A stretch of 5,365 nucleotides of DNA, taken from Balneolales bacterium. GTDB lineage: Bacteria; Bacteroidota; Rhodothermia; Balneolales; Natronogracilivirgulaceae. Positions 5,166-5,365 of the stretch are shown here, one piece after another. Positions within the stretch are counted from its first letter, which is position 1. The number at the start of each line of letters is the position of its first letter. Location of the stretch: positions 1 through 5,365 of the forward strand of contig SKYY01000029.1 in the NCBI GenBank assembly GCA_007127665.1, given 5' to 3'. Under the pieces are notes generated by a model. It had not been told where the DNA came from, searched no databases, and saw only the letters and a program-made list of their open reading frames with translations. Position numbers and translations under genes: made by a program.

Positions 5166-5365
5166 TTAAAGCAAGAGCATGGCATCGCCAAAAGAGTAAA
5201 ACCGGTATTTCTCACGTATGGCATGCCCGTAAATCCGGCGCATCTCTTCGATTCCGGTGAATGCCGCGATCATCATCAGCAAGGTACTTTTGGGCAAATG
5301 GAAGTTGGTGATAAGGGCATCGACAGCCTGGAACCGGTATCCGGGTGTGATGAATATATCGGTAT
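5166..5365 (-). CDS. queA: S-adenosylmethionine:tRNA ribosyltransferase-isomerase (QueA), C-terminal part, cut by window edge
   Basis: QueA transfers and isomerises the ribosyl moiety of S-adenosylmethionine onto 7-aminomethyl-7-deazaguanine at the tRNA wobble position, giving epoxyqueuosine, the penultimate step of queuosine synthesis. The 65 codons in the window read '[20 protein letters not shown]', then '[20 protein letters not shown]', and end '[16 protein letters not shown]'. The '[13 protein letters not shown]' and 'YRF(Y/F)S(F/Y)GDAM' stretches are the characteristic C-terminus of the family. The stop is TAA, complement of 5166-5168. The start and most of the protein lie beyond the right edge. 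The gene converges with yifB across a 74-bp gap. Confidence 0.95.
   Translation of the reverse strand, partial: TDIFITPGYRFQAVDALITNFHLPKSTLLMMIAAFTGIEEMRRIYGHAIREKYRFYSFGDAMLLL

Overview
The window looks like a chromosomal housekeeping segment, about 55% GC in its genes. It probably comes from the Bacteroidota/Rhodothermota/Balneolota/Chlorobi (FCB) group. The clues are a YifB/ComM protein with a cysteine-free 'NPSPGG' segment (which I recall as the Bacteroidota-like form), a split-alpha proton-translocating transhydrogenase, a DUF4342 protein, and A-rich leaders without a clear Shine-Dalgarno in front of some genes. This placement is an inference; no rRNA or other taxonomic marker is present.

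Layout, left to right: the 5' end of pntAB (minus, cut by the window edge); pntAA (minus); a divergent gap of about 320 bp; trxB, thioredoxin reductase (plus); a convergent gap; a DUF4342 protein with a long charged C-terminal tail (minus); a divergent gap of about 390 bp; yifB/comM, an AAA+ Mg-chelatase-like helicase (plus); a short convergent gap; and the 3' end of queA (minus, cut by the window edge). PntAA/PntAB make NADPH from NADH at the expense of the proton gradient, and TrxB spends NADPH to reduce thioredoxin. The divergent pair is therefore linked through the NADPH pool. YifB and QueA have no evident link to them.

The genes are ordinary. The unusual part is between them: each of the three larger gaps carries a different array of degenerate short tandem repeats. 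Array A (about 1365-1505) has seven units of about 20 bp. Array B (2518-2704) has eleven units on a strict 17-bp register. Array C (about 3309-3490) has about nine units of 19-22 bp. All three show a two-unit higher-order period (39, 34 and 39 bp), which indicates growth by duplication of dimers. Array B runs into the 3' end of the DUF4342 gene. A and C may be diverged relatives in opposite orientation. The arrays have no spacers, no cas genes and no credible protein product, so they are neither CRISPR nor genes. Their role is unknown; this is the one signal here that could represent something undescribed. No RNA gene, insertion sequence or phage gene was seen.
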